Origin: Lithospermum erythrorhizon
Lineage: Eukaryota > Streptophyta > Magnoliopsida > Boraginales > Boraginaceae
Direction of reading: 5' to 3'
NCBI GenBank assembly: GCA_019722365.1
Contig: JADFUC010000796.1
Coordinates: forward strand, 1 to 64,000
Length of the DNA stretch: 64,000 bases
Of this stretch, positions 1 to 12,477 are shown piece after piece (positions within the stretch are counted from its first letter, which is position 1; the number at the start of each line of letters is the position of its first letter). The notes beneath the pieces are model-generated. The model had not been told where the DNA came from. It worked only from the letters and a program-made list of their open reading frames with translations, and did no database searches. The position numbers and the translations under genes were made by a program.

Positions 1-2118
1 ATCAGTAATACTTCGTTCAGTTACGTATTGCTGTACTCGGCATTTTTATGTTACGTGGCCTTACTCGGCACTTATATTTTTGTGACGCTAATGGCGGTCT
101 GGTTGATTTTGATTGTGAGATGTTTGGTTGTGTGCTTTGTTATGGGTTGAAAATAGAGTAGTTAATTGCTGGTGTTTGTTGGAGTTATACGTGACTTTGA
201 GGTGACAGTATCGAGGATATGACCACATGGTTGGGATGATTAGGGTTAGGTGGCTCTTCTTCTTGCGGGATATGTGGCTATTGTGGCTTATACTACAAAT
301 TATAAGAAGCGGTATGACTCTTTATGATCACTTTGTTGTGTCCATCGTCGGTGTGGCCTTATAATTGAATGTATAAGTGCGGTTTGGCCTTATGCCGGTA
401 TAAAAGCGGTATGATTATCTATGATCACTTTCTTTGTGTGCATTGTCGGTGTGGCCCATATACTTAGCGTACTAAGTGCGGTTTGGCCATATACTTCGAT
501 TATAAGAGCGGTATGAGTCTTTATGATCACTTTGTTATTGTGCATTGTCGGTGTGGCCTTATATTACGGTATAAGTGCGGTTTGTGCTGCTGCCGATTAT
601 AAGGCCGGTGTTTGTGCGATTGGTCCATTCTGCGGGCTAGGCCAGTTGAGCATATGCGCATTAGAGGTTGGCATAAGTTGTATTGGAGATATGAGAGATA
701 GATGGTTTGATGACTAAGAGAGTTATAATTAGTTGTTGAGTCTCTCTAATTTTATTACGGGTGATGGTGTCTTTTAGTGAGACTTTTGTATTATATCTTG
801 ACATGTTGTTTTTAAAATTTCATGGTGTTGTATATGATCGGTTTTTATGATTCATTTTATTGGTTATGGATATTGATGTGATTATACTAGATGTTATGAT
901 GAAGTATGTCGAGATTAGGTTTCGGTTGATTATTGATAATATTATCAGTTTTCTTGTGGATTACAGGTTGGTGATGTCGTTCTACATCTTTAAAGGTTAA
1001 AAAGAAGTTGAGTTGGTTAATGGTTGAGATAACTTTTGAATGAGGGCATTTCGTATAAAATTATGAACCACAGCGTTCATGCTAATCTATAGATGATGTT
1101 GATGATATTTTTATATATAGTGGAAAGTTGGATTCAAACGTGTTAGTATATAAGTTATGATCTAACCACGACGTTGATACCATTGAGGTGAATAAGTTCC
1201 GTAGACTAAATGAAGAATTTGGTGAGATAATTCCGTACTTAAGTTATCTTGATTTAAGATATACGTTGCTCAGTTGTATTAAGATAATGATACGATTTGG
1301 AGGTTCTTATGATAAACATTTAGATGTCATAGGAGGTGTATGACTATAATTGGGAGTAGCACTTTAAGGTGAACTAAAGATAAGTGGTTGAGTTGTGTAT
1401 GCTTGAGTTATGAGATGTTGAGATATATGTTTGAGTTGTTGTGTGTTTGAGTTCGCCTCATATTATGTCGGGAATTAGCTATACTTAAGAAAGATAACAA
1501 ATAGAGGAGATATCTCACGTGATTAAGGTGTCTTGTGAGTAGTTGTTGGCCGTGGTGTGGGTTAATGGGTGTTAATCCGAAGTCATTAAAGGAAAGATTT
1601 ATCATGTCAAGAGGAGCATATAAATATAACTGAGGTGGATAGTCGTTAAATAGTTAAGGGTCTTGAATTATCCTTGTTTGTATAGTGGTAAGGTTAACCA
1701 CGTGATATTTGTATTCTAACTCGACTTTTAGTGACTCCTTATTTCCTATGGGCGGGCGTTTATGTCTAGGTTGTTCTTGGGATGACCGAGATGCATTGGC
1801 GAGTAGCTGCGTACCCGCGGAGGTGGCGATGGTGGCTTGAAGACCTCAACAGTCATACTTTTATCTTCTTTGGAGTTTTTGTTGTACGTAATAATTATTG
1901 TTGTCTCGAGTTGTAAAACAAGTTGTTTGATGTTGTATTTATATTATTACTTTTCAGTTGTTGTAGTGTTGGTTAGTTCACCCGATGGACGAGTTGTATT
2001 ATTTTTATTATCACGTTAAATGAAGTCATTTTTATCGTTATCCATCGTTGGTGACTCACGATTATTCGAGGTTGATGGCGGTCCCGACCTCGGGGGGCCA
2101 CAGGCGGAGTCGTTCACA
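1..2118 (+). repeat. LTR family B, 3' part (cut by window start)
   Basis: This stretch matches, in reverse complement, most of the solo LTR at 4153-7530, including the shared block around 1740-2118 (gatgaccgagatgc..., then the end ...ggcggagtcgttcaca). The LTR terminus at 2118 is followed by unrelated AT-rich DNA. The same LTR end recurs at 36410-36774. The family resembles the long LTRs of Tekay/Del gypsy elements. Whether this is a solo LTR or the end of a full element cannot be told, because its start lies outside the window. It has no coding capacity; short ORFs here are chance. Confidence 0.8.
290..610 (+). repeat. Hairpin tandem array inside LTR-B
   Basis: Roughly 70-bp units repeat, each built around ggccttata...tataagtgcgg followed by tctttatgatcactttg and gtgcattgtcggtgtggcc. 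About five degenerate units are visible (near 355, 395, 465, 490 and 555). Each contains an inverted repeat ttata/tataa. The same array occurs in LTRs of elements A, E and the solo LTR-B. Confidence 0.75.
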
Positions 2119-3106
2119 GTATCTCTCTATGGACATCGTATTCTATTGTAATTTTTATATTACTAATAAAATGTGCGTGGTTGCACTAAATATTTATACT
2201 TCAAATATTTAAGCGAGATAATAAATAAAGTAATTAGTTATTTACGTAAGAGATTATAAATAATACTTTGATTTATATTATATTTCATTTTGTTCATAGT
2301 TTATGATCCTTATAATTTTTTAATATATAATTTTAATAATGGATTTAAAAGTTTTGTTATCACACTACTCTTCATTTTCAAAGTTTAATAATAGAATGCA
2401 CATTATGTTATTTTATATATTGTTAGAAAAATCAATTTTCTCTTTTAATAAAAAATGCACCTTATGTTATTTTGTTTATTGTTAAAAAACATCACTTCTT
2501 AATTGATTAGTAGTATAAATTATTCATAGTTCTACTATTCAATTTTATTTTATATATTCATTTTAAAATATTAGAATTGATGATCGACTCAATAATACTA
2601 ATAGATTATATTGAAAATCAATGGAATAAAGATGACATAACTTTTAAACTATATCTTGTGTAATAATTTTTTTTAATAAAAAGTTAAACCCCAATGGTAT
2701 ATATGTGATTAGTATTACTTGATATGGAAAGCTTTAAAATTTTGACATAGATAACAACTTTAATATAAAAGGTCATAAGAAGTCATTCAAATAGAAGATG
2801 AAAGTACATATTCATACATGTATTTTTTAGACCATAATATCGATGAATTATATTTCATATAGATTAAAAACTAATATAAGTATTATTATGACAATATACT
2901 CTTATTTAGTTTACTAATTACTAATCAATATTAAATAGTGAAGATTGAATTTTTAATTTCCTTTCATATATTGAATTCAAATCTAATTAATTATTGCATC
3001 TATAGTTTATAGATAAAGATATTTTTATTTAAGCATAAAATAACATGTGCCTATATTATAATAAAAAAAAAAGATTAAACTTCTAAAATAAAATATCAAA
3101 ATCTAT
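2119..3106. other. AT-rich non-coding stretch
   Basis: No gene is visible. The DNA is strongly AT-rich, with a short imperfect duplication around 2395-2500 (two copies of an atgcac-ttatgttatttt module). It may be decayed transposon DNA but carries no diagnostic motif. Confidence 0.5.
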
Positions 3107-3360
3107 TACTCCCTCCATTCTAAATAATTGTCATAGTTGATCTAAGTGCTCCAAATTGATAAAATTTTACGCCTTCATCAATAAATATAATTTTTATTTG
3201 AATAGAATTTAATGTCAATATTAAAGTATATTGAAAATATTATTATTTTATGATTTTTACCAAATATTATACAATTGAAATAAAAATATTGAAATTTAAC
3301 ATTTAATCTATGAAAAATCTAAATTTAAACCTTGACAATCTATTGGGGATGAAGGGAGTA
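3107..3360. mobile_element. Stowaway-like MITE
   Basis: A 254-bp element with terminal inverted repeats. The left end reads ctccctccattctaaataat and the right end is an imperfect reverse complement ending in gaagggag, both followed inward by TTGTCA/TGACAA. It is flanked by TA dinucleotides, the target duplication expected of Tc1/mariner-type MITEs. There is no ORF. It ends only 20 bp before gypsy element A begins. Confidence 0.85.
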
Positions 3361-4152
3361 GTAGGCTATGAAACTTGACATGTAATAACCGTTCGGTTAA
3401 TTTCGATAATAATATTAATTAAGTAAAATTTATTTGGGCAATTACATTTATAATTTAGTAATGAAGTAGGCGAATAATTCGAGTTAAGTTAGATCGTCAA
3501 ATGGATTCGATAACTTGATTAAACTTGAATTTTGGCGCAAACTCCTGTGCGATTTTCCTAAGACTTAGTGGTTAAGTAACTAATCTCATCCTTATCATCC
3601 ACTATTCACACAAATATCACAAAAACCATCTCCCTCCTTCCCATTCATTTCGGCCGAGACCCCCATGAGCACAAACAAGAAAATGTTTCCTCCATTTCTT
3701 CACTTTGTTCAAGCACGGTAAGATTCTCAAGTTGATTCAATTAAAGACTTCCATTAATGCTTTCCTACAAATTTGAGATATGAAAATAGAGTTTTGGTTG
3801 ATTTTTTTGATGTTTGACTTTGGTTGACTTTTGAGATAACTCAATTTTATGATGATTCTAAGTATGTTATGGGGTCTATGACGTATAGAAGTGAATAATT
3901 CATGATTTATAGGTTATTTGAGGATGTTTTGGTTAGGTTGACTTTTCTAGGTTTTGGTTGACTTTTATTTTTAGAATATTTTTATAAGCCTTTAAATGTG
4001 TAGGGAATTTAATTGGGACCTTATTGTAGCTATTGTAAGCTAGCATTGTGATTTAAAATTGATTAAAGGGGAGTGGAGTTGAAAAAGTGTGATTTGTAAG
4101 TTGAGTTATTATTGATATTTTGAAATATAGGTTTGTCAATTATGGCCTTGAG

Positions 4153-7100
4153 TGTAACGACCGCCCCAGGTGGGCCCCCGAGGTTAGGACCGTTTGTCAG
4201 CTTTGTATGTCGAGAGTCACCAACGATGGATAACAATAAAAAATGACTTCTTTTACATCATAAATAAAACAATATAACTCGTCCATCGGATGAACTAACC
4301 AATAGTACAACAACTGAAAATCATAATATAAATACACATCAAACAATTTGTTATACAACTCGAGACAACAATAATTATTACATACAACGGAACTTCAAGA
4401 AGATAAAAGAAATATATTTGTTGAGGTCTTGAAGCCATCGCCATCTTCAGTGCCTTATTTTCGGCCAATGTATCTCTCGGTCATTCACTTAACAACAGGC
4501 ATGGCCCACCCATAGGAAAATAGAATTCGGCTAAAAAGCTGGTGAAAATAAATATCACAGTTAACCTGCGATAAATAGAATAAGAATAATTTAGATTCCT
4601 CGCCTATTTAGAGACTATATACCCAAAGTATTATTTTATAGGTTACTCGCCACACAATAAAACTTTCCTTATTGGCTTTCTAACTAACAGATAACCCACT
4701 ACGTCAACAACTTACGGTACACCTTAATCACAAGAGGTATTTCTCTATACGTTATCTTTAGTATAGCTAATCCCAATATAATATACACCTCAAACACAAT
4801 AACTTAAACATATATCTTAACCTCCTCATAACTCATGCATATACAACTCCAATCCCACTTATCTTTAGTTCACTTTAAAAGTACTACTCCCCGATTTACA
4901 ATCATACTCCTCCTGACAACTAATGTTCCTCATAAGATCTTCCAAATATATGCATTTCTTAATATAGTACGACCAATATCTTAAATTAAGATAACCCTAA
5001 GAAATGCTGTTGATTTATCTTCCCCAAATTCTCCATTTAGTATCTGAACTTATTTACCTCAATGGTATCGTGACGTCGTTAGATCGGTACTTATATTCTA
5101 ACCTGATTGAATCGAGTTTTCCACCATATGTAATAAATATCATCAACATCATCGACAGTTAGCATAAACTTCGGTTTATAATTTTACCTAATGTTCTCAT
5201 TCAAAATTATCTCGTCCATTAACCACTTAATATATATATAACATATCTACCAAAAGACGATAATGCCGGCAAGGCTACAAGCGAAAATAATACCGTGTCG
5301 AATACCAAAATGGTTACTTGGAATAAATTTCGGTCTGAAAATGAAGTACAACCATCAAAGCAAGCATTGCCCGGCCTGATATGGTGTGAATAGACATCGT
5401 GATCAAATATGAATAAAATACATGTATCTGAGGATTATCGGATAAAGTCATACAACATAATTCCACAGGAAGTCTCAGACATAACACATGAATATAGAAT
5501 AGAGGGTTCCGATAAGCATACAATCACCCAAATGAAATCACGGAGACTCGGCTTATGAGCTATAAATCCTAGTCATCACGCTTCTATCTCTCATATCCCC
5601 ATAAGTATACCAACCTCTAATCTTGGCGCTATACTCTGATGGAGTCTACACAAGGAATGGATCAATCGCTAATAAACACCGCTCTTATGCAGTATAAGAG
5701 GCCACACCATGGCTATACCGTAATTGTAAATTTTGTCAAACAATGCACACACAGCAAAGTGATCAAAAGACTCACACCGCTCTTATACAGTAGTATAAGG
5801 CCAACCTGCAACTATACCGTATAGACCACACCGACAATGCACACATCAAAGCGATCAAAGAGAGTCATGCAGCTCTTATGCAGTATAAGGCCAAACACAT
5901 GCCTTATACCGTAGTATAGGGCCACGTCGACAATGCACACGGCAAAGTGATCAAAAGGCTCACCCGGCTCTTATACCGAAGGTATAGGCCAAACGCCGCT
6001 ATACCGTAGTATAGGGCCACGTGAACAATGCACACGGCAAAGTGATCAAAGACTCGCGCGGCTCTTATACCGTCAGTATAAGGCCAAGCATACGCTATAC
6101 GTGCTATAGGGCCGCCGACAATGCACCGCGACAAAGCGATCAAAGACTCACATGTCGTACAACCATTACGTAGCCATTCCCACGTAATCATATCCACAGG
6201 ACATATACACCATTCACACATAGTATATTACAAAGACACTGTACACCCTTTACACATAATTATATTATAAGGGCAGATACAACATTCAAAAAAAGTACAT
6301 AAGGTAATACACGTGAGATAAGTACTCACCTCGGTTCGCAATACGAAACGTCTCGCCTAATCGATCCAAGTGCCTTCTCACGTTCCGCGTCTAATCAAAA
6401 CACCCGAAATTACAATTACTACTTATAACACAACTAATAATATAACATTCTACCCACATATATAATCTCATACCGATACCCCTAAAATAACTCAACAAAA
6501 GTTTCCCCTACAACCTTATTCCAACTTAAGTTCGCAACCTTCCCTATTAATGATCGAGTTTCAAATTACTAGTTTCAAAGTCCCTAACATTCCGATATTA
6601 ACAACTAATCATCACATTTCTAATCATCTTTAATCTCAAATCATTCTTCTCCAACTTACAAAACTCGTAATATCGAACATTCTCTACTCACGTCAAAATC
6701 ATAACACACCTCAAACAAATCCTAAGCCCATAGTCAAGAGTACACTTCTATCATTTTAAACACCATTTAGAAAAAAGTCAACAAAAGTCAACTATGATCC
6801 TCAACATTTTTCAACCCCATAAATCGATAATTATCAACTGTTATACGATAATCTAAGCTTAAATGACAATTCTATAACATAATAAACATCAAAGCTCAAA
6901 GTCAACTCAAATTCCCAAAAAGTCAACATCCTCAAACTCAAGAAATACTCCAAAAGATTCGAACTTTCTTACCTCAAAACGTAGAGAATGACTCGGGGAA
7001 TCTCTCCCGAAAATTTTAGGACCAAAGCTCGCCAAATTTGGAAGAAAATTGAAGAAATTTTCCTTGGCCAATGAGAGTTGACCAACTCCCATGAGGAAAG

Positions 7101-7530
7101 AAGAAGATTTGGATGATGACAAGCTAAAGGATAAGTATAAAAAGTCTCGCGGGGTCCGCACAAAAATATCTCAAGACTTGCTCGCTTTCTCGTTCGGTTT
7201 TCGGTTTAGTTTCTCGTCTCGGTTTAACAACACAACTCCAACATAAATTTAACTTCTAACCCCAAATAATATCATGCCATACGATTAAAACTTTAAAATT
7301 CTCAAAACCGAAATATACTACAAACCGACCGATTCATTTATTATTTAAATTCAGAGCTCGATTTCAAGATAAACTTCTTCCATGACAAACACTACTAAAT
7401 TATAAATGTAATTCGGCTAAAAAAATTTTCTTAGAAATAATATTATCATCGAAATTATTTATACTATCCCCGGATCCGCCCGCCGACCGAAAAATTAATT
7501 TTTTTTTTTTTTTTTCGTAGCGGTTGGCCA
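4153..7530 (-). mobile_element. Solo LTR of family B
   Basis: A 3378-bp LTR in reverse orientation with no internal region. It is flanked by TTGAG on both sides (4148-4152 and 7531-7535). The uninterrupted sequence survives in the other LTR of the host element (around 13235-13255), which confirms the insertion point. Its 4153-4600 part is the reverse complement of about 1680-2118. Near its own start (plus coordinates 7498-7515) is a T-run of about 18 bases. Solo LTRs arise by recombination between the two LTRs of a full element. ORFs within it are not genes. Confidence 0.88.
5685..6130 (-). repeat. Hairpin tandem array in solo LTR-B
   Basis: At least seven palindromic modules of the form cttata-spacer-tataag or ctatac-spacer-gtatag, seen near 5693, 5768, 5876, 5906, 5969, 5995 and 6062. 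They are separated by caatgcacac and gcaaagtgatcaaa blocks. In this family two palindromes alternate within each unit of roughly 90-100 bp. Confidence 0.75.
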
Positions 7531-8214
7531 TTGAGGGTTAAATATAATGATGACTTATAATTTGATATGAAATGTTAAAGTAATAAGGTGGAATTCTAGA
7601 GGATACCGATTAGGTATTGTCCGGCCGGGGTTATTATTCGTTGTTTTACCGATCATACTAGACCGTTTAGAAATCGTTCACTAAGAGTTGGTTGTATATC
7701 TTTTTAGAGCATAAGAAGTATAGTAGTAGGTTTGATTATACTTTACGGGTGTTTTGTTAGGCATTGATGGTGGAAAGGGTAGTTCACGTGATTGTGTTTT
7801 TGCGAGAAAGTTTTTGTGGTAGCTAGCAGTTGAGTACTTATCTCACGGGTGCTACTTTGCGTGCTTACTTTAAATTATGTGAGCCATGTTAGTTATGCGA
7901 TTGTAATTATGTGGCGTTAAGATTTCCAGAATTAAATGTAAGCTTGAACTCCCAACTTATGTTTCTTATTCTACGTGGCCTTGTCGGCCTTGTTGTATTC
8001 CTATGACCTTGTAAACTTATGCTTTATTGGCCTTGTCATTGATTGTGATTGATTATGATTGTGAGATGTCTTAATAGCTGTGTGCTTGGATATTATTTGA
8101 GGTAGAGTAGTTGGTTATTGATAGGTGACTTAGGTGTTTGGATATGACCCTATGGATGATTATCGTTAGGTGACTCTCTTCTCCTTCCGCTTGCGAGGAT
8201 ATGTGGCCCATTTG

Positions 8215-8400
8215 TTGGCCTTATACTTCGGTATAAGTGTGGTGTGAGATCTATTATCCCCACTTTCTTTATGTGCATTATTGTCGGTATTGGCCATATA
8301 CTTTTGGTATAAGTCTGCGATTAATGAAATCTATTATTACTTTGCTATATGCATTGTCGGTGTTAGCCTTATACTTTGGTATAAGTGCGGTGTTTATCAC
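8215..8400 (+). repeat. Hairpin tandem array in 5' LTR of gypsy A
   Basis: Three units start near 8220, 8291 and 8370. The first palindrome, cttatacttcggtataag at 8220-8237, is a perfect 7-bp stem around TTCG. Confidence 0.85.
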
Positions 8401-9213
8401 CGATTAGTCCATTCCTAGCGAGGTAGACGGATTAATTATATCTGCGTATTAGAGGTTGAGGCATACTTGTGGAATATGGAGATAAGTGATGACTAGAGTT
8501 ATAATCGTTGTTGTGTCTCTATGATTTCATTACGGGTGATTGTTTGCCTTATTGAGACCTTCTATTATATCTTAACATGAGCCCACATGCAGAGGCGTTC
8601 TTTGGAATCTTGTTAATGGAGCCTTATTAGGTAGTCTTGGATATATCACGTATTTTTATTCGTATTTGACTATTATAATATTATTACGTCTCGTTCCGTG
8701 TGGTAAGTTCAACCCCTTTGTTAAGTTTTCACTAAGCTTCCGCGAACTTCCTTTTTTTAAACTTGACATTTATTGCCGGGTTAATGAACTGACTAGTTGA
8801 GCAATTAGGCGTTGGAGAAGTTTGATACGAGGTAGCTGGGTGAAGCGTCGGGTGGTTGAGGATCCTCACGATCTCATTTTGATGTGTTGTCAACCGTTTT
8901 TATTGTTTTATTTTATTTTCAAACTTGGCCATGTCGGCAATTGTTGTTGTTTTCATATCTGATGCCTCTCAGTTGTAGCCTTTTCTTTGTTATTTGGGAT
9001 ATGTTGTATATATACACATGGAGTTGGTTGGTTAGATGTCATCGATAGTTGTAAATTTTAAAAGCGTTTTTAGAGACAGCAATGGAAATCAAATTTTTCG
9101 ATAAACGAGTTGTGTTTTAAATTGGAGTCGTCGTCTATCGGTTTGAGTGACACGGTGTTCAGTTATAATGATTCTCACCTCAGGCTGACCGACCGAGGCG
9201 GTTGTTACAATTT

Positions 9214-9224
9214 TGGTATCGAGC
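9214..9224 (+). other. Primer binding site of gypsy A (initiator Met-tRNA type)
   Basis: TGGTATCGAGC lies five bases after the LTR end. The usual plant iMet primer site reads TGGTATCAGAGC, so one base of CAG is missing here. The same loss is seen in element E at 46956-46966. Confidence 0.8.
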
Positions 9225-9289
9225 TTGGGTTCAAATTACTTGAATTTATACGTGGTTGTGTGTCGACTTGTTTTTCTTAGTCGTTGTAG

Positions 9290-9550
9290 TGGTGTCTTCC
9301 ATTTGAGCTTTTTGATTTTGATCTTATTTTGGGGATGGATTGGTTGGGGAAACATCATGCCGTAATTGATTGCCATCGGAAGGAGATTACTTTTGGGGTT
9401 CGGGGAGACCAGATATCCGATTTGTGGGGGACAGAAAGGTTTTGCCTTCGAGTTTTGTATCAGCACTTGAGGCTAGGAGGTTGATGCAGAAAGGGTGTGT
9501 TGGGTTCCTGGGATATGTGATTGATTTGAATAGAGAAGAGGTAGGTGTAA
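9290..9550 (+). pseudogene. Gypsy A: protease C-terminal remnant
   Basis: Reading across frames gives FDLILGMDWLGKHHAVIDCH, the segment that follows the active site of Ty3/gypsy aspartic proteases. The catalytic segment itself and all of gag are absent between the primer site and here, so the internal region is 5'-deleted by about 1-2 kb compared with full elements. A related segment with its upstream part is kept in element E (47900-48340). Frameshifts occur every 50-100 bp. It is not functional. Confidence 0.75.
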
Positions 9551-9554
9551 GAGG

Positions 9555-10870
9555 ATGTATGCGGGTTGTTAGAGAGTTCGAGGATGTCTTTCGGTTGGGG
9601 TTGCCGCCGAGGAAGTCGAATTGCTATTAGGTTATTCAGTGCGGCACCAATTTCCCTTCCGCCGTACGGATGGCTCGGCCGAGTTACGAGGTGGGACTTC
9701 AGTTACAAGAGTTGTTGGAGAAAGGATTCATCAGACCGGTATCTAAAGGTGGGGTGCACCAGTTCTGTTTGTGAAAACGAAGGATGGTTCGATGAGGCTG
9801 TGCATTGAGTATAGGTAGTTGAATAAAGTGACCATTAAGAGCCGATACCCCTTGCCCAGAATTGACGATTTGTTTGATCAGCTGAAGGATTCCAAGGTGT
9901 TCTCGAAGATTGATTCTTGATTAAGTTATCATTAGTTGAGATCAAAGGGAGGATATTCAAAAAATTGGCTTTCCGATCTCGTTATGGACATTATGAGTTT
10001 ATAGTGATGCCATTTAGTTAGCGAATGCACGGTGGCCTTTATGGTTTTGATGAGCCCAGGGTATTTCGGAGTGTCTAGATGAGTTTGTGGTATTCGTTGA
10101 TATTCGATATATTCCAAAGGGAGGAGGAACATGAGGCATTGCGAGATCGTGTTGAGGACAGCAGACGGCACAGTTGTATGCCAAGTTTTCTAAATGTGAG
10201 TTCTGGTTGGCGAAAGTGCAATTCCTGGGTCATGTTATTTCTGGCGAGGGTATTTGTGTTGATCCACAGAAGGTGGAGGCCGTGAACAATTGGGAGGCGT
10301 CACGGAGTGTGACCAGTGAGGAACTCTTAGGGGTTAGGCGGGTTGTGGGAGATTCATCAAGACTTCTCTTTGTCCTTGGCATGTGGCCGAGTTGACAGGA
10401 AAAAGAGGGGTTCCGTTTGGGATGATGATTGTGAAGCTGCTTTAGGGTATTAAAGGGAAGTTGACTCTGCGGTTCCAGTGTTGGCGATACCGTGGGGTTC
10501 ACGAGGCTACATGATTTATAGCGATGCTTAAGCGTATTCGAGATTTGGGGAGGTGTGTTTTGATCTCTTGAGAATGGGAGGTGATTGCCTATGCTTCCCG
10601 GGCAATTGAGAATCCACGAGAAGAACTATCCGATCCATGATCTTGAGCTAAGCGGCGATAGTCTTTGCGTTAAAGAAATTAATGGGAACACTATCTGTAT
10701 GGGGTTAAATGCCAGATTTTTACTGATCATAAGAGTTTGAAATATCTCCGGCCAGAGAGAATTTGAATTTGAGGCAGAGAAGGTGGATGGAGTTCATCAG
10801 TGATTATGACTTGACTATTGAGTACTACCCGGGGAAGGCAAATGTAGTAGGCGTCTGTTGAGTAAAGGGA
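9555..10870 (+). pseudogene. Gypsy A: reverse transcriptase and RNase H remnant
   Basis: Fragments in all three frames recall Ty3/gypsy RT: VVREFEDVF (about 9567), [20 protein letters not shown] (about 9844-9905), [20 protein letters not shown] (10174-10235, the segment after the YxDD box). A downstream fragment around [16 protein letters not shown] (near 10800-10850) belongs to the RNase H end. The region around 10060-10110, where the catalytic YxDD box should be, is garbled. RT would copy the element's RNA into DNA. Multiple stops and indels make it inactive. Confidence 0.82.
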
Positions 10871-10929
10871 AAATCAAAAGATCTAGAGATAGAGATGAGG
10901 CGACTAGGAGTCGATTTTGATGTCGGTAA

Positions 10930-12440
10930 GCGGCAGAGATTACAACTCATATGAGGATTCGACCAGTGCTTGTGGATCGAATCTTAGAATTGCGACGCGA
11001 GATAGTGTGCCGGGTTATCGATGGGGCGTGAGAAATGGGGTGGTCAGTTCCACAGTTGATGAGAGTGGAGCCTTGAGGATGGAAGGCAGATTGTGTGTAC
11101 CGTATTCGGATGAGTTGAGAAGGGGACTGTGATGGGGCTCATAATACTTCCTATAGCGTACGCCCGGGTAACAAAGATGTACCGTGATTTGAGGTTGACG
11201 TATTGGTGGCCAGGAATGAAGAGAGAGATCCTCATGAGGAATTTATGGCGAAGTGTCTGGTTGTCAGCGAGGTGAAGGCCCGAGCATAGGCATCCTGCTT
11301 GGGTTGTTCGCAGTCTTCCTATTCTGAGTGGACTGGGAGAATATATGGACTTCGTATTTGGGCTTCCTAGGACGTTGAGGCGACATGATGGGATCGAGGG
11401 GTGATTGGGGATAAGTTATGAAGTCGGCTCGTTTCCTACCTATTAGATCTCTGAGATGGGCACGAGAGACTAGCGAAGATCTATGTGGATCAGTTATTGA
11501 GGGTTACACGGGGTTCGGTGTCGTCGTTTCGGACCACGACGCTAGATTGCCGAGGTTTTGGAGGAATTTCGAGGAGGCAGGGACTAGAGTAGAGTTGAGT
11601 ACATCTTTTCACCCCAGGCGATGGAGTATCCCCGAAGAGCAATCTGGACATTGGAGGATGCTCGAGAACTGTGTTGAACTTCTGCAGGGAATTGGGGCGA
11701 TGGTGCCCGAAGATAGAGTTCGCCTACAACAATAGCTTCCATGCTAGCATTGAGATGGCACCTTTTGAGGCATTGTATGGGTAGAGGTGTCGCACTCCAG
11801 TTTGTTGGAATGAGGTAGGAGAGAGGAAAGTTTCTGATCTTGAGTTGGTCAAAGAGTTCGATAGAAGCGGATCAGATTGATTCAACGACATCGAGACTGA
11901 CTCATGATAAGCTGAAAAATATCACCGAGATCATCGCGGAAGTAGACTTGTCGTTTGAATTCGGCGACCGTGTGTTCATGGTCTCCCGTGGAAGGGTGTG
12001 ATGCGATTTGGGAGGAAGAAGTTGAGTCGTTATATTGGGCATTGAGATCATGGGAGAGTTGAGCTCCGTGGCTTATCGGTTGGCGTTGCCTCGAGTTTAG
12101 ATAGGATTCATAATGTGTTCCATGTATCACGAGGGAAGTATATCACGGCAGTCGCTATTCTGAGCTCCTCGATTGGAGCTTGAGAGGACCTCACGTTGGA
12201 GGAAAGACGGTGGAAATTCGGGACCGGAAGGAGGTTTGAGGGTAAGGTAGTAGCCTTAGTGAAGGGATTACGTGGAGGAATCGAGGCGTGTAGAGGGCGA
12301 CTTAGGAGGCGTGAGGATGAGATGAGGAACCGTTGCACCCAGCGGCTTTTTTGTGTAGATGTGACTTTGTGGTAACTTTTTATTTGGTATGGTATTTGAT
12401 TTCGTGTTATTATATATGTTCTTCTTGGTTGTTGGGTTGT
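10930..12440 (+). pseudogene. Gypsy A: integrase remnant
   Basis: Recognisable pieces, in order: the zinc-binding segment around MYRDLRLTYWWPGMKRE (about 11178-11230), the catalytic-core start MDFVFGLPRTLRRHDGI (about 11345-11395), and a C-terminal segment around HNVFHVS (about 12109-12130) followed by IRDRKEV-like sequence. Parallel copies are at 18984-20000 (element F) and 49841-50560 (element E). Integrase inserts the DNA copy into the host chromosome. The reading frame is broken many times. Confidence 0.82.
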
Positions 12441-12459
12441 CAAATTTCGAGGTCGAAAT

Positions 12460-12477
12460 TTTATTAGGAGGGTAGAT
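12460..12477 (+). other. Polypurine tract of gypsy A
   Basis: The purine-rich run aggagggtaga sits directly before the 3' LTR start TGTAATAACCC. The equivalent positions in F (20128-20146) and D (minus strand, 42234-42250) read almost the same. Confidence 0.7.

Larger units (their letters stand above)
3381..9209 (+). repeat. 5' LTR of gypsy A (interrupted at 4153-7530)
   Basis: Starts TGTAATAACC and ends ...GGTTGTTACA, the TG...CA termini of LTRs. The first 770 bp align with 12478-13246 and the part after 7531 aligns with 13247-14999. The break in between is exactly the solo LTR-B insertion. Confidence 0.88.

Noticed and set aside
5685..6130. CRISPR-like array of palindromic repeats
   Set aside because: Repeats and spacers are both repetitive, the units lie in plant LTRs, and no unique spacers exist.
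5904..6221. A cysteine-rich 105-codon protein on the minus strand
   Set aside because: It is translation of the hairpin tandem array of the solo LTR-B; similar chance frames occur in every copy of the array (523-717, 13981-14211, 35585-35848).
7498..7515. Poly(A) tail of a LINE or processed transcript
   Set aside because: The T-run lies just inside the terminus of a solo LTR with a 5-bp duplication; no LINE sequence adjoins it.
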